A stretch of DNA of 45,815 nt from Hyphomicrobiales bacterium (GCA_015490455.1 WFXU01000020.1:1-45815); one strand, 5' to 3'. Shown: positions 7,312 through 18,192, counted from the first letter of the stretch. The notes: generated by a model not told the origin, from the letters alone. A program made the numbers and translations.

Positions 7312-7385
7312 CCAAATAATTATGTCATTAATTTATTGCGGATAAATTAGGTTCTGAATCCAAAACATCAATGCGAACGACAGTA

Positions 7386-7411
7386 AAGGGCAGCGATTTA
7401 TAGCTGCCCTT
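7386..7411. terminator. Bidirectional terminator between the cytochrome and DUF2853 genes
   Basis: AAGGGCAGC (7386-7394) pairs with GCTGCCCTT (7403-7411) over an 8-base loop. AT-rich tracts on both sides suit termination of the rightward tetraheme gene and the leftward DUF2853 gene. Confidence 0.75.
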
Positions 7412-7430
7412 AAAGTTATAATTTATAAAA

Positions 7431-7754
7431 TTATGCTAATTTTGATAAAGTGCCAGTCTTTTCAGCTAATAAATAATAAAAAGTCACACGGCTCTTTTGC
7501 CGATCTTCTTTCATAGTTTCACAAACTGATTGCACACCAGCTGCGGCATCATCTTCTGAAAGACCAAGTTTTTTGGCAGCAAAGCCAGAACGAATGCGCT
7601 CTAATTCAGAATCATCTGAACAAGAAACCAAAGAAGCATCGCGGCTTTGCAGGGCTATGCCCAAATAAGAGACGATTTTTTTAACTACATTTTCATCGGC
7701 GTCCGGCGCATATTTTCTAACATCGTCCATATATTTAAGATATTTATCACTCAT
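7431..7754 (-). CDS. DUF2853 family protein
   Basis: A soluble 107-residue helical protein that I recognise as DUF2853 from its start (SDKYLKYMDDVRKYAPDADE), the LGIALQSRDASLVSCSD segment and the C-terminal SRVTFYYLLAEKTGTLSKL. The family is small, conserved and has no firm function. A GGGGAAA ribosome binding site lies just before the ATG. The gene is monocistronic: a terminator is downstream, and about 200 bases without recognisable features lie upstream (7755-7962) before the next leftward gene. Confidence 0.85.
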   Translation of the reverse strand: MSDKYLKYMDDVRKYAPDADENVVKKIVSYLGIALQSRDASLVSCSDDSELERIRSGFAAKKLGLSEDDAAAGVQSVCETMKEDRQKSRVTFYYLLAEKTGTLSKLA

Positions 7755-7962
7755 AATATTTCCCCAACAATTTTACTGTAATTTTTACTATAATTGCTCG
7801 CAATTTTGACAGGCAAGACGTTTAACTTATAACAGTATTTTTTCTTTTTTCAAATTAACATGTGTAAAGCTTAAATATTCCGATTATAGATAACAATGTA
7901 TGGCATAAAATCTGATATTTATATATGCGAAATTAAATGGAAATATGTTTAGCAATAATCCG

Positions 7963-8430
7963 TTACTTAAACTCAATATGTTTAGTAAAGGCTGCTAAGC
8001 TAAGACGCCAATAGGAAAATATTTTATCAAGATTTTTGGATGAAATCCCTCCATCAATTACAATATCCATTTCTAAAATAGCATCTTTTTCATTGTCCAA
8101 ATAGGCTCTGGTGAAACGCTTTGTTTGATTCCATTTGTTGATTAACTCAATAGAAGGCTTTATAAGAAATCCTACTCTAAAATTCATATCTTCGCATATT
8201 TGCTCATTTGTGCAATTTCTAAGTCTTATTATATATGGAATATTATCAATCCGCCCAATTATTTTTGGGTTGCCATCAGCTTGGTAGGCGAGGGCGGCGC
8301 TGCCATATTGGCGAGCAATGAAAATTATTTCATCAATATTATTCCCATCTATCAGATTCTGCGCAAATATAGCCATAGGCTGAATTATGGCTGTAAATAT
8401 TAGTATGATTCGTATAAAATTTCGCCGCAT
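7963..8430 (-). CDS. Secreted YbjN-like protein, copy 2
   Basis: 155 residues with an N-terminal signal peptide (about 1-23, cleavage near IFA-QN). The mature part begins LIDGNNIDEIIFIARQYGSA and contains a paired-cysteine segment (RNCTNEQICED) and a D-GGIS motif near the C-terminus. The layout resembles the YbjN (putative sensory transduction regulator) fold, a small alpha/beta domain of unclear biochemical role. It is a tandem paralogue of the gene just upstream at 8504-8989: DGxxI-E, the two cysteines and ILEMD-GGIS all align. It is probably co-transcribed with that copy, 73 bases apart. Confidence 0.7.
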   Translation of the reverse strand: MRRNFIRIILIFTAIIQPMAIFAQNLIDGNNIDEIIFIARQYGSAALAYQADGNPKIIGRIDNIPYIIRLRNCTNEQICEDMNFRVGFLIKPSIELINKWNQTKRFTRAYLDNEKDAILEMDIVIDGGISSKNLDKIFSYWRLSLAAFTKHIEFK

Positions 8431-8503
8431 AAGGCAAAGATTGCCATAAAACTCTTAAAAGCCTGTCAATTTGTTCTTAATGCTATTCTTTAATGGAAGA
8501 AAA

Positions 8504-8989
8504 CTATTCTTTTTGCAAATAACCATCAAAAAATTGTTGCATATTTTGCGACCAAATGGAAAAGGCTTGCTCCAGATTAGTTATGGAAATTCCTCCACCC
8601 AAATTCACATCCATTTCTAATATTGCATCATCAACATCATCAAAATATAGTTTAGTCCAGCGATTTCTAAAATTCCACTCATTGGCCAATCCCAGATCAA
8701 CCACTGGTTTTATGATAAAGGCTTGAAAATAAAAATCCTCGCAAGAAATCTCACCAGAGCAATTTCTAAATGTTAAATAATAGGCATTCCCCTCAATTCT
8801 TCCCCGAATTCCGGGCTCACCATTATCATTGCGATTAAGGGTAGCTGAGCCAAATCCTTTTGCAATATTTAGAACTTCATTAATATCAGAGCCATCAATT
8901 AGTTCTTCGGCAGCAATGGGGGTAGAAAATACTAAAATAAATGGTAATAAAATAAAGAATTTTTTTGTTAAACTATGCAATTTTTTCAT
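8504..8989 (-). CDS. Secreted YbjN-like protein, copy 1
   Basis: 161 residues with a clear signal peptide (basic MKKLHSLTKK start, hydrophobic core, cleavage near IAA-EE). The mature protein begins LIDGSDINEVLNIAKGFGSA, has two cysteines in RNCSGEISCEDF and ends with ILEMDVNLGGGIS and an aromatic-rich helix. It shares its whole layout with the downstream paralogue at 7963-8430. Periplasmic location is inferred; the two cysteines could form a disulfide there. A run of six G lies upstream of the ATG as a possible ribosome binding site, and a 3-unit tandem repeat lies just beyond, in the promoter area. Confidence 0.7.
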   Translation of the reverse strand: MKKLHSLTKKFFILLPFILVFSTPIAAEELIDGSDINEVLNIAKGFGSATLNRNDNGEPGIRGRIEGNAYYLTFRNCSGEISCEDFYFQAFIIKPVVDLGLANEWNFRNRWTKLYFDDVDDAILEMDVNLGGGISITNLEQAFSIWSQNMQQFFDGYLQKE

Positions 8990-9002
8990 GATAACCCCCC
9001 AG

Positions 9003-9026
9003 TTAGATATTTAGATATTTAGATAT
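9003..9026. repeat. Three tandem copies of TTAGATAT
   Basis: An exact 8-base unit is repeated three times, 14 bases upstream of the start codon of the leftward YbjN-like gene, so it lies in its 5' untranslated or promoter region. Changes in copy number could alter expression. The rest of 9027-9316 is AT-rich and shows no gene or clear signal to me. Confidence 0.7.
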
Positions 9027-9316
9027 TTTTGCGAACAATATTGCTTTATCTGTTAAGTGCCACTCTGAACAATAATGGATTTAGTCGGCAGGTCACAGCA
9101 GAACTTAAAATGGTCTTTATGTCAATATACCAAAATATTCCATGATTACTCTATATAGTCAGTAAATGCGGAGCGAATATGGGTAAATATGTGAGAAGTT
9201 GTTATTTTTGGTCAGTAGAAATTTATGAAAATTTGAGTTAAAATGAACTAATATAGGGCTGATATTAAGCAAGCTAGCAAAAAAAATAAAAAAATCATAA
9301 AAAATTTCGATTTTTC

Positions 9317-9345
9317 TTGACGAGAGCGAAACGGAGGGGTATAGC
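9317..9345 (+). promoter_or_regulatory. Promoter of the str/S10/spc/alpha ribosomal block
   Basis: TTGACG (9317-9322) and TATAGC (9340-9345) are separated by exactly 17 bases, a strong housekeeping-type promoter for an alphaproteobacterium. The G-rich GGAGGGG spacer end and the GC-rich bases after the -10 fit a growth-rate-controlled ribosomal promoter. Transcription would start near 9352. Confidence 0.7.
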
Positions 9346-9351
9346 CAGCCC

Positions 9352-9589
9352 AGCTTCGCGTTAGGTCGTGATTTGTATTAGATTATCATTCGCAAGGTTT
9401 GAATAATCAGACAAGTCAAACACATCGCTAAGTTAACAGATGCTGACATGGTTGAATGATGAACGCTTTTTGGTGTTCCGCTGTGTAGAAGGTGCTTCCA
9501 GCTCTCAATGGGGGGTGATGGGGCGCTTTGGGTTTGTGTCACATTTGTTTGGATTTAGAATTGAAACGTAAGTAAGGGCTCGAGCGAAC
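9352..9589 (+). other. Long rpsL leader with a possible 43-codon leader ORF
   Basis: About 240 bases separate the promoter from rpsL. GATTAT (9381-9386) can pair with ATAATC (9403-9408). A frame opens at the ATG at 9440 and runs to the TAA at 9569-9571 (43 codons, beginning MLTWLNDERF), ending 18 bases before rpsL. No good ribosome binding site precedes it, so translation is uncertain. A leader of this size may carry autoregulation by a ribosomal protein. Confidence 0.35.
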
Positions 9590-10446
<857 letters not shown>

Positions 10447-10458
10447 GGGTTGAGAAGT

Positions 10459-12549
10459 ATGGCGCGCGAATATGACATTAAAGATTATCGCAATTTTGGC
10501 ATTATGGCGCATATTGACGCCGGCAAGACTACGACTACCGAACGTATTCTTTATTATACCGGTAAAAGCCATAAAATTGGCGAGGTTCATGATGGTGCGG
10601 CCACTATGGACTGGATGGAGCAAGAGCAAGAGCGTGGCATTACTATTACCTCTGCTGCAACTACTACCTTTTGGAAAGATAGAAATGGCAAGCAGCATCG
10701 CTTTAATATAATTGATACTCCTGGTCACGTTGACTTTACCATTGAGGTTGAGCGTTCATTGCGTGTGCTTGACGGGGCTATTGCTCTCCTTGACGCTAAT
10801 GCGGGGGTTGAGCCGCAAACCGAAACTGTATGGCGTCAGGCCGATAAATATGAGGTTCCGCGTCTAGTTTTTGTTAATAAAATGGATAAAATTGGTGCGG
10901 ATTTTTATCGTTGCGTAGAAATGATAGAAAGCCGTCTTGGGGCGGTGCCTCTGGTTATGCAATTGCCGATTGGTGCAGAAAGCGAATTTGTTGGGATTGT
11001 AGATCTGATTGAGATGAATGCGCGCATTTGGCGTTCGGAAGATTTGGGGGCGCAATGGGATGTTGTTGAAATTCCGGAAGATCTTAAAGAAAAGGCTGAA
11101 GAATATCGCACTAAATTAATCGAGACAATTGCTGAGCTTGACGATGATGTGATGATGGCTTATTTGGAGGGTGAAATTCCAGATAATGATACAATCAGAA
11201 AATTGGTTCGCAAGGGTACATGTGAAGTTAAGTTCTTCCCAGTTTTCTGTGGTTCTGCCTTCAAAAACAAGGGTGTGCAGCCATTGCTTGATGCGGTGAT
11301 TGATTTTCTTCCCTCGCCAGTTGATGTGCCGGCAATCAAGGGTATTGACCCTAAAAGCGAAAAGGAAATTGAGCGTAAAGCCAGTGATGATGAACCTTTT
11401 TCAATGTTGGCGTTTAAGATAGCCAATGATCCGCATATGGGTTCGCTCACATTTTGCAGAATTTATTCCGGTAAGTTAGAGCAGGGCGCCATGCTTGAAA
11501 ATACGGTTAAGGGTAAACGCGAGCGTGTTGGGCGAATGTTTGAAATGCATTCTAATTCGCGTGAGCAAATTACCGAAGCCTTTGCAGGCGATATTGTTGC
11601 TGTTGTTGGTCTTAAAGATACAACAACTGGCGATACTCTGGCAACTCCTAGCGCTCCGGTAATTCTTGAAAGAATGGAGTTTCCTGAGCCAGTTATTGAA
11701 ATTGCCGTTGAGCCTAAAACCAAAGCAGATCAGGAAAAAATGGGTATTGCTCTTAATCGTCTGGCGGCTGAAGATCCTAGTTTTAGGGTTAAGTCAGATG
11801 AAGAAAGCGGGCAGACAATTATTGCCGGTATGGGTGAATTGCATCTTGATATTTTAATTGACCGTATGAAGCGTGAATTTAATGTTGAGGCAAATATTGG
11901 TCAGCCTCAGGTTGCTTATCGTGAGACTATCAGCCATGCTGCAGAAGTTGACTATACCCATAAGAAGCAAACTGGTGGTTCCGGGCAATTTGCGCGTGTC
12001 AAAATGACAATTGAACCGAATGAAATTGGTGCTGGCTTTTCGTTTGAATCAACAGTTGTTGGTGGTAATGTTCCAAAAGAATATATTCCTGGTGTTGAAA
12101 AGGGCATTCAAAGCGTGATGAGTTCTGGTATTTTAATCGGCTTTCCTATTGTTGATGTGAAGGTCACACTCACAGATGGTGCTTATCACGATGTTGATAG
12201 TTCTGTTTTGGCCTTTGAAATAGCTGCTCGTGCTGGCTTTAGAGAGGCTTTGGCAAAGGCGGGGCCAAAAATTTTAGAACCTATTATGAAGGTTGAAGTT
12301 GTAACGCCGGAGGAATATATGGGCGATGTGATTGGTGATCTTAATTCACGTCGTGGGCAAATTCAGGGAACTGAAAGTCGTGGTGTTGCTCAAGTAGTAA
12401 ATGCGTTTGTACCTTTGGCAAATATGTTTGGCTATGTTAATAATTTGCGCTCTATGAGTCAGGGACGTGCGCAATATACAATGGTGTTTGATCATTATGA
12501 GCAGGTGCCTAAGGCAGTAGCCGATGAGATTATGGAGAAATATTCCTAA
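10459..12549 (+). CDS. fusA: Elongation factor G
   Basis: GTPase that moves tRNAs and mRNA through the ribosome and, with RRF, recycles it. 696 residues, five-domain layout. Nucleotide-binding motifs are intact: [12 protein letters not shown] (P-loop), [11 protein letters not shown] (switch I), DTPGHVDF (switch II) and NKMDK. Domain IV and V family stretches ([31 protein letters not shown]) are present. The frame can open at a TTG at 10450, but the ATG at 10459 starts the conserved [12 protein letters not shown]. It lies 12 bases after rpsG. tuf follows after 61 bases. Confidence 0.98.
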   Translation: MAREYDIKDYRNFGIMAHIDAGKTTTTERILYYTGKSHKIGEVHDGAATMDWMEQEQERGITITSAATTTFWKDRNGKQHRFNIIDTPGHVDFTIEVERSLRVLDGAIALLDANAGVEPQTETVWRQADKYEVPRLVFVNKMDKIGADFYRCVEMIESRLGAVPLVMQLPIGAESEFVGIVDLIEMNARIWRSEDLGAQWDVVEIPEDLKEKAEEYRTKLIETIAELDDDVMMAYLEGEIPDNDTIRKLVRKGTCEVKFFPVFCGSAFKNKGVQPLLDAVIDFLPSPVDVPAIKGIDPKSEKEIERKASDDEPFSMLAFKIANDPHMGSLTFCRIYSGKLEQGAMLENTVKGKRERVGRMFEMHSNSREQITEAFAGDIVAVVGLKDTTTGDTLATPSAPVILERMEFPEPVIEIAVEPKTKADQEKMGIALNRLAAEDPSFRVKSDEESGQTIIAGMGELHLDILIDRMKREFNVEANIGQPQVAYRETISHAAEVDYTHKKQTGGSGQFARVKMTIEPNEIGAGFSFESTVVGGNVPKEYIPGVEKGIQSVMSSGILIGFPIVDVKVTLTDGAYHDVDSSVLAFEIAARAGFREALAKAGPKILEPIMKVEVVTPEEYMGDVIGDLNSRRGQIQGTESRGVAQVVNAFVPLANMFGYVNNLRSMSQGRAQYTMVFDHYEQVPKAVADEIMEKYS

Positions 12550-12610
12550 ATCTTGGTTGAGTTAGAAATTAAGGAATTGGTCAAATCGACTAATAAAACG
12601 GAGAAAGAGA

Positions 12611-13801
12611 ATGGCTAAAGAAAAATTTGATCGCAGTAAGCCGCACTGTAATATAGGAACAATTGGTCATGTGGATCATGGCAAAACCACACTTACAGCG
12701 GCTATTACTAAGGTTTTGGCGGAAGCGGGCGGTGGTGAAGCTACTGCTTTTGATGAAATTGACAAAGCGCCTGAAGAAAAAGCGCGTGGTATTACAATTT
12801 CAACGGCACATGTTGAATATGAAACAGAAAAACGTCACTATGCGCACGTTGATTGTCCTGGCCATGCTGACTATGTGAAAAATATGATTACCGGTGCGGC
12901 GCAGATGGATGGCGCTATTCTTGTTGTGTCGGCGGCTGATGGTCCTATGCCGCAAACACGTGAGCATATTTTGTTGGCTCGTCAGGTTGGTGTTCCTGCT
13001 TTGGTTGTTTATCTGAATAAGGTTGACCAGGTTGACGATGAGGAATTGCTTGAACTGGTTGAAATGGAAGTGCGCGAATTGCTTTCTTCTTATGATTTTC
13101 CGGGTGATGATATTCCGGTTGTCAGAGGTTCAGCGCTTGCTGCTCTTGAAGGGCGTGATGATGAAATTGGCAAAAATTCTATTATTGAATTGATGAATGC
13201 GGTGGATGAGCATATTCCTCAGCCTGCGCGTCCTATTGATCAGCCATTCTTAATGCCAATTGAAGATGTATTCTCAATTTCTGGTCGTGGAACTGTTGTT
13301 ACTGGCCGTGTTGAGCGTGGCATTATTAAAGTTGGTGAAGAGGTTGAGATTGTGGGTATCAGGGATACGCAAAAGACCACTGTTACCGGCGTTGAAATGT
13401 TCCGCAAACTGCTTGATAGTGGTGAGGCTGGTGATAATATTGGCGCTCTAATTCGCGGTATTGATCGCGATCAGGTTGAGCGCGGGCAGGTTCTTTGTGC
13501 TCCCGGCTCTGTTACGCCTCATACGAAATTTATTGCCGAAGCATATATTTTGACTAAGGATGAGGGTGGTCGTCATACTCCATTCTTTTCAAATTACCGT
13601 CCGCAATTTTATTTCCGCACCACAGATGTTACCGGTGTTGTTACGCTAAAAGAAGGTGTGGAAATGGTTATGCCGGGTGATAATGTTGAAATTAATGTTG
13701 AGCTGATTGTGCCAATCGCGATGGAAGAAAAACTACGTTTTGCTATTCGCGAAGGTGGCAGAACAGTTGGTTCAGGTGTTGTTTCAAAGATTGTAGAATA
13801 A
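12611..13801 (+). CDS. tuf: Elongation factor Tu
   Basis: GTPase delivering aminoacyl-tRNA to the ribosome. 396 residues, full length. [36 protein letters not shown] and NKVDQVDD are intact, and domains 2 and 3 are complete, with the [21 protein letters not shown] stretch. GGAGAAAGAG precedes the ATG. The gene is followed by an intrinsic-terminator-like hairpin before rpsJ, which would raise tuf mRNA relative to downstream genes. Alphaproteobacteria often carry a second tuf copy elsewhere; this cannot be judged from here. Confidence 0.98.
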   Translation: MAKEKFDRSKPHCNIGTIGHVDHGKTTLTAAITKVLAEAGGGEATAFDEIDKAPEEKARGITISTAHVEYETEKRHYAHVDCPGHADYVKNMITGAAQMDGAILVVSAADGPMPQTREHILLARQVGVPALVVYLNKVDQVDDEELLELVEMEVRELLSSYDFPGDDIPVVRGSALAALEGRDDEIGKNSIIELMNAVDEHIPQPARPIDQPFLMPIEDVFSISGRGTVVTGRVERGIIKVGEEVEIVGIRDTQKTTVTGVEMFRKLLDSGEAGDNIGALIRGIDRDQVERGQVLCAPGSVTPHTKFIAEAYILTKDEGGRHTPFFSNYRPQFYFRTTDVTGVVTLKEGVEMVMPGDNVEINVELIVPIAMEEKLRFAIREGGRTVGSGVVSKIVE

Positions 13802-13809
13802 TTAATTGT

Positions 13810-13840
13810 AAATGCGGTAATTAAATTGCCGCATTTATTT
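13810..13840 (+). terminator. Terminator or attenuator between tuf and rpsJ
   Basis: AAATGCGG (13810-13817) pairs with CCGCATTT (13829-13836) over an 11-base loop and is followed by an AT-rich TATTTTAA. It sits inside the otherwise continuous ribosomal block, so it is probably leaky and separates the str part from the S10 part. Confidence 0.65.
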
Positions 13841-13862
13841 TAACAGTTGGAAAAGAAGATAA

Positions 13863-14171
13863 ATGAACTCGCAAAACATTCGCATCAGACTAAAAGCGTT
13901 TGATCATAGGGTGCTTGATAACTCAACTCGTGAGATAGTCAATACGGCTAAAAGAACGGGGGCGCAGGTGCGCGGGCCAGTTCCGTTACCGACGCGGATT
14001 GAAAAATATACAGTCAATCGCTCGCCCCATGTTGATAAAAAGAGCCGCGAACAGTTTGAAATTAGAACGCATAAGCGTTTGTTGGATATAATAGATCCGA
14101 CCCCGCAAACTGTTGATGCCCTCATGAAATTAGATCTTGCCTCTGGTGTAGATGTGGAGATTAAACTTTAA
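13863..14171 (+). CDS. rpsJ: 30S ribosomal protein S10
   Basis: Small-subunit head protein, which in other bacteria also acts as NusE in transcription antitermination. 102 residues, normal length. The [13 protein letters not shown] start, the [29 protein letters not shown] core and the C-terminal VDVEIKL are typical. It is the first gene of the S10 group and lies just behind the hairpin at 13810. The 85-base gap to rplC holds two inverted repeats (14179-14195 and 14213-14234). Confidence 0.98.
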   Translation: MNSQNIRIRLKAFDHRVLDNSTREIVNTAKRTGAQVRGPVPLPTRIEKYTVNRSPHVDKKSREQFEIRTHKRLLDIIDPTPQTVDALMKLDLASGVDVEIKL

Positions 14172-14178
14172 GATTTTG

Positions 14179-14234
14179 CAGCAAATTATTTGCTGAATTT
14201 GATGGATAGGTTGAGCTAGATGGTTATTTAGCTC
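14179..14234 (+). other. Two hairpins in the rpsJ-rplC gap
   Basis: CAGCAAAT (14179-14186) mirrors ATTTGCTG (14188-14195), and GAGCTA (14213-14218) pairs with TAGCTC (14229-14234). They lie before the rplC ribosome binding site and could control translation of L3 and L4 or mark mRNA processing. No T run follows either. Confidence 0.4.
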
Positions 14235-14256
14235 GTAAGTTGAGAAGGTAGAACCA

Positions 14257-15033
14257 ATGCGTTCTGGATTGATAGCGCAAAAGCTGGGCATGACCCGCAT
14301 ATTTAACGATGATGGCACCGCTGTGCCCGTCACTGTTTTGGGCTTGCAAAATTGCCAAGTAGTAGGTGTGCGCACAAAAGAAAAAAATGGTTATACGGCG
14401 TTACAGCTTGGGGCTGGAAAGGTCAAAGTTAAGAATACGTCTAAACCTTTGCGCGGGCATTTTGCTGTAGCAAAAGTAGAGCCTAAACGTTATATATGTG
14501 AATTTCGTGTTAGCGATGATAATCTTATTGAGGTTGGTGCTTCTATGTTGGCCGATCATTTTAAGGAAGGTCAGCTGGTTGATGTTACTGGAATCTCAAT
14601 AGGGAAGGGGTTTGCGGGCGCCATGAAGCGGCATAATTTTGCAGGTCTTCGGGCGTCTCACGGTGTTTCAATTTCGCACCGCTCGCACGGTTCAACTGGT
14701 AATAGTCAGGATCCGGGCAAAGTATTTAAGGGCAAAAAAATGGCCGGCCATATGGGTAATGAACGTGTTACCACGCAGAATTTACTGGTGGTAAAAACTG
14801 ATGTTGAGCGCGGCTTGATTATGGTTAAAGGTTCGGTTCCGGGAACTAAGGGGACATGGATTAGGGTGCAGGACGCGGTTAAGAGGCCGGCGCCAGATGG
14901 AGTGAAATATCCGGGTTCTTTTGTTGCTCCTGAAGTAAATAAAGGAGCAAAAGTTAAGGCAAAGCCGGATCAGCAGGATAATGCAAAAGAAACTCCAAAA
15001 GCAGATGATAAAGCTGAAGGAGGGCAAGAATAA
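14257..15033 (+). CDS. rplC: 50S ribosomal protein L3
   Basis: Early-assembly 23S rRNA-binding protein with a loop reaching the peptidyl transferase centre. 258 residues, longer than the roughly 210 of E. coli. The core ends near residue 225, and the rest is a Lys/Asp/Gln/Glu-rich hydrophilic tail, as seen in many alphaproteobacteria. The loop [20 protein letters not shown] includes the glutamine that PrmB methylates. Its TAA shares one base with the ATG of rplD. Confidence 0.97.
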   Translation: MRSGLIAQKLGMTRIFNDDGTAVPVTVLGLQNCQVVGVRTKEKNGYTALQLGAGKVKVKNTSKPLRGHFAVAKVEPKRYICEFRVSDDNLIEVGASMLADHFKEGQLVDVTGISIGKGFAGAMKRHNFAGLRASHGVSISHRSHGSTGNSQDPGKVFKGKKMAGHMGNERVTTQNLLVVKTDVERGLIMVKGSVPGTKGTWIRVQDAVKRPAPDGVKYPGSFVAPEVNKGAKVKAKPDQQDNAKETPKADDKAEGGQE

Positions 15034-15653
15034 TGGAAATTAAGATTGTCAATCTTGCTGGTAAATCATCAGGAAAAATTGCGCTTAATGAAAAAATATT
15101 TGGTCTAGAGCCGCGTGAGGATATTTTACACCGTATGGTTAGATATCAATTAGCAAAACGCCGTGCGGGCACTCACGATGTAAAAAATCGCTCTGAGATT
15201 AGAGGTTCAATGCGTAAATTTGTGCGGCAAAAGGGATCAGGTGGTGCGCGCCACTCAACTAAAAAGGTAAATATTTTTAGAGGTGGTGGGCGAGCCTTTG
15301 GTCCAACCCCACGTTCGCATGCTTTTAGTTTGCCCAAAAAAGTTAGGGCATTGGCATTAAAACATGCATTAAGCGCGAAAGCTAAAGCGGGTGAGATAAT
15401 AATTTTGGCAGATGCTAAGGCAAAAGAGCCCAAGACCGTTTCCATTAAAAAGGATTTTGCAAAATTGGGCATAGATAATGCTCTGATTATTGATGGCAAT
15501 GAACTGGATAAGAATTTTGCGCTTGGCGCAAGAAACATACCGAATATTGATGTTTTACCTGTTCAGGGTATCAATGTTTACGATATTTTGCGCCGCAATA
15601 AATTAGTGCTGACAAAAGCGGCAATTGAAAATTTGGAGGCGCGCTTATCATGA
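15033..15653 (+). CDS. rplD: 50S ribosomal protein L4
   Basis: Lines the peptide exit tunnel. In gammaproteobacteria L4 also represses the S10 operon; whether this holds here is unknown. 206 residues. The extended loop [20 protein letters not shown] through [10 protein letters not shown] is complete, and the globular C-terminus ([16 protein letters not shown]) matches the family. Its start overlaps rplC by one base and its end overlaps rplW by four, so the three are translationally coupled. Confidence 0.97.
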   Translation: MEIKIVNLAGKSSGKIALNEKIFGLEPREDILHRMVRYQLAKRRAGTHDVKNRSEIRGSMRKFVRQKGSGGARHSTKKVNIFRGGGRAFGPTPRSHAFSLPKKVRALALKHALSAKAKAGEIIILADAKAKEPKTVSIKKDFAKLGIDNALIIDGNELDKNFALGARNIPNIDVLPVQGINVYDILRRNKLVLTKAAIENLEARLS

Positions 15654-15943
15654 GTATTATTTCTAATTATGATATTATTCGCAATCCGGTTGTAACTGAA
15701 AAATCAACCATTGCCTCTGAAAATAATCAGCTTGTTTTTGATGTGGCAATGAATGCTACAAAGCCGCAAATAAAAAGGGCAGTTGAACAGTTATTTTCGG
15801 TTAAGGTCAAGTCGGTTAATACTCATATTCGCAAGGGTAAGACTAAGCGTTTTCGCGGTATTAAGGGGCGTAAGATAAATGTTAAAAAGGCAATTGTCAC
15901 TCTTGTTGAAGGTCAACATATTGATATTGCAACTGGTTTATAG
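15650..15943 (+). CDS. rplW: 50S ribosomal protein L23
   Basis: Sits at the tunnel exit and is the docking point for trigger factor and SRP. 97 residues. Start [20 protein letters not shown] and the [20 protein letters not shown] core are typical. ATGA overlap with rplD indicates translational coupling; rplB follows 15 bases later with a GAGGAAAG ribosome binding site between. Confidence 0.97.
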   Translation: MSIISNYDIIRNPVVTEKSTIASENNQLVFDVAMNATKPQIKRAVEQLFSVKVKSVNTHIRKGKTKRFRGIKGRKINVKKAIVTLVEGQHIDIATGL

Positions 15944-15958
15944 GCTGAGGAAAGATAA

Positions 15959-16801
15959 ATGGCGTTAAAGCAATATAATCCAACTTCGCCGGGCAGGCGC
16001 GCTCTGATTGGCATTGAGCGTTCTGAGCTCTATAAGGGAAAGCCTCTGAAAAAACTGACAGAAGGTTTGAGCAAATCTGGCGGTCGTAATAATAGGGGGC
16101 GTATTACCTCACGCCGGCGTGGTGGTGGGCATAAGCGCACTTACCGTTTAGTTGATTTTAAGCGTAAAAAATTTGATATTGCCGGAACAGTTGAGAGAAT
16201 TGAATATGATCCTAATCGCACTGCCTTTATCGCTCTGATAAAATATGATGATGGCGATATGGCCTATATTTTGGCACCGCAGCGTGTTGGAGTAGGTGAT
16301 AAAATTATTTCTTCTCTTAATCTAGTTGATGTTAAGCCTGGTAATGCTATGCCGCTGGAAAAAATGCCGGTTGGAACAATTGTGCATAATATTGAAATGA
16401 AACCGGGTAAGGGAGGGCAAATTGCCCGCTCTGCTGGGGCCTATGCTCAATATGTTGGACGTGATCAGGGTTGGGCAATTTTGCGTCTTAATTCTGGAGA
16501 ACAAAGAAAAGTGCATGGTTCATGTTTAGCAACGGTCGGAGCCGTTTCAAATCCAGATCATATTAATATAAATCTTGGCAAGGCTGGGCGCAATCGCTGG
16601 CTTGGAAGGCGCCCATCGGTTCGTGGGGTTGCGATGAATCCGGTAGATCACCCTCATGGTGGCGGAGAAGGGCGCACTTCAGGTGGTCGTCACCCCGTTA
16701 GTCCGTGGGGTCAGCCTACTAAGGGTAAGAGAACACGTAAAAATAAATCGAGCGATAAATTTATTATTCGCTCGCGTCACGTTAAGAAGAAGGGGCGCTA
16801 G
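15959..16801 (+). CDS. rplB: 50S ribosomal protein L2
   Basis: Essential for subunit association and peptidyl transferase centre assembly. 280 residues, normal length. The start [15 protein letters not shown], the [16 protein letters not shown] box and the [20 protein letters not shown] segment with the conserved histidine are all present, followed by the basic C-terminus. Only three bases separate it from rpsS. Confidence 0.98.
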   Translation: MALKQYNPTSPGRRALIGIERSELYKGKPLKKLTEGLSKSGGRNNRGRITSRRRGGGHKRTYRLVDFKRKKFDIAGTVERIEYDPNRTAFIALIKYDDGDMAYILAPQRVGVGDKIISSLNLVDVKPGNAMPLEKMPVGTIVHNIEMKPGKGGQIARSAGAYAQYVGRDQGWAILRLNSGEQRKVHGSCLATVGAVSNPDHININLGKAGRNRWLGRRPSVRGVAMNPVDHPHGGGEGRTSGGRHPVSPWGQPTKGKRTRKNKSSDKFIIRSRHVKKKGR

Positions 16802-16804
16802 GAG

Positions 16805-17083
16805 ATGACTCGTTCTGTTTGGAAAGGCCCATTTGTTGATGGGTATTTGCTAAAAAAAGCTGAAAAGGTTCGCGAAAGCGGGCGTAATGAGACTATTAAA
16901 ATATGGAGCCGTCGCTCGACAATTTTACCGCAATTTGTTGGCCTTACCTTTGGCGTTTATAATGGCAAAAAACATATTCCGGTTAGTGTTAGCGAAGATA
17001 TGATTGGTCATAAATTTGGCGAATTTGCACCAACCAGAACCTATTATGGTCATGCAGCTGATAAGAAAGCTAAGAGGGGCTAA
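16805..17083 (+). CDS. rpsS: 30S ribosomal protein S19
   Basis: Head protein contacting S13 and the A-site region. 92 residues. [38 protein letters not shown] and [20 protein letters not shown] are the family's conserved stretches. It is tightly packed between rplB and rplV (3- and 2-base gaps), with GGAG before the ATG. Confidence 0.98.
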   Translation: MTRSVWKGPFVDGYLLKKAEKVRESGRNETIKIWSRRSTILPQFVGLTFGVYNGKKHIPVSVSEDMIGHKFGEFAPTRTYYGHAADKKAKRG

Positions 17084-17085
17084 TT

Positions 17086-17466
17086 ATGAGTAAGCCAAAA
17101 ACATTACGCGCTCTAAAGGATAATGAGGCTAAGGCGGTTTTGCGTTCGGTGCGCACAAGTCCGCAAAAGTTAAACTTGGTTGCGCAGCAAATACGTGGCA
17201 AAAAAGTTGAAAAGGCACTGGCTGATCTGTCCTTTTCACCAAAGAGAATTGCGAAAGAAGTGAAAAAGACATTAGAAAGCGCCATTGCCAATGCTGAGAA
17301 TAATCATAATCTTGATGCGGATTCTTTGATTGTAGCAGAGGCATATGTTGGTAATTCACTAGTTATGAAGCGTTTTCATGCGCGAGGTCGAGGAAGGTCT
17401 GCAATGGTACAAAAACCCTTTGCTCATTTAACAATAATAGTGCGCGAAATTGAGGAGGCCGTATAA
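17086..17466 (+). CDS. rplV: 50S ribosomal protein L22
   Basis: Binds all 23S domains and has a hairpin reaching the exit tunnel constriction. 126 residues, normal for alphaproteobacteria. The [20 protein letters not shown] and [20 protein letters not shown] segments are clear; the latter is the tunnel hairpin and is intact (no macrolide-resistance type change visible). The stop codon shares one base with rpsC. Confidence 0.97.
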   Translation: MSKPKTLRALKDNEAKAVLRSVRTSPQKLNLVAQQIRGKKVEKALADLSFSPKRIAKEVKKTLESAIANAENNHNLDADSLIVAEAYVGNSLVMKRFHARGRGRSAMVQKPFAHLTIIVREIEEAV

Positions 17467-18179
17467 TGGGACAAAAAGTAAATCCAATTGGCTTACGGCT
17501 TGGAATTAACCGCACTTGGGAATCTCGCTGGTTCGCTAATAAGGGCGAATATGGGGATTTGTTGCAGGAAGATCTGAAAATTCGCAATATGTTAAAAAAA
17601 GAGCTTAAGCAAGCAGCAGTTTCAAAAATTACCATTGAGCGTCCGCACCGTAAGTGCCGTGTGTTTATTCATACTGCCCGCCCTGGCATTGTTATCGGGA
17701 AAAAAGGTGCTGATATTGAAAAATTAAAGGCGAAGGTAAGTAAATTTACTAATAGCGATATTAATATTAATATTGTTGAAGTGCGTAAGCCCGAAATTGA
17801 TGCAAATTTGGTAGCGCAAACTATTGCACAACAATTAGAGCGCAGAGTTGCCTTTCGGCGCGCAATGAAAAGGGGTGTGCAAACGGCTATTCGTATGGGA
17901 GCGGGCGGAATTAGGGTTAATGTTGCCGGTCGTTTAGGCGGAACAGATATTGCCCGCACTGAATGGTATCGCGAGGGCAGGGTGCCGCTACATACTTTAC
18001 GCGCAGATATAGATTATGGAGTTGCCGAAGCAGATACAACCTACGGTATTATCGGTGTTAAGGTTTGGATCTATAAGGGCGACATAATGGAACATGACCC
18101 TTCAGCACATGAGCGTCGGGCAAATGAGGCTGGTTCGGGTTCTCAACAACAACGCCGTCGTGAGCCGGCTAGCAGATAG
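17466..18179 (+). CDS. rpsC: 30S ribosomal protein S3
   Basis: Part of the mRNA entry tunnel with helicase activity. 237 residues. [20 protein letters not shown] start, the KH domain with the [15 protein letters not shown] loop, and the C-terminal half [20 protein letters not shown] are complete, followed by a short hydrophilic Ser/Gln/Arg tail as is common in the class. One-base overlap with rplV. Confidence 0.98.
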   Translation: MGQKVNPIGLRLGINRTWESRWFANKGEYGDLLQEDLKIRNMLKKELKQAAVSKITIERPHRKCRVFIHTARPGIVIGKKGADIEKLKAKVSKFTNSDININIVEVRKPEIDANLVAQTIAQQLERRVAFRRAMKRGVQTAIRMGAGGIRVNVAGRLGGTDIARTEWYREGRVPLHTLRADIDYGVAEADTTYGIIGVKVWIYKGDIMEHDPSAHERRANEAGSGSQQQRRREPASR

Positions 18180-18192
18180 GAATAGGTGAATT

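Noticed and set aside
14947-15033. Charged C-terminal tail of L3 as a possible frameshift product
   Set aside because: The tail is in frame, ends one base into rplD as in tightly packed operons, and similar tails are common in the class.
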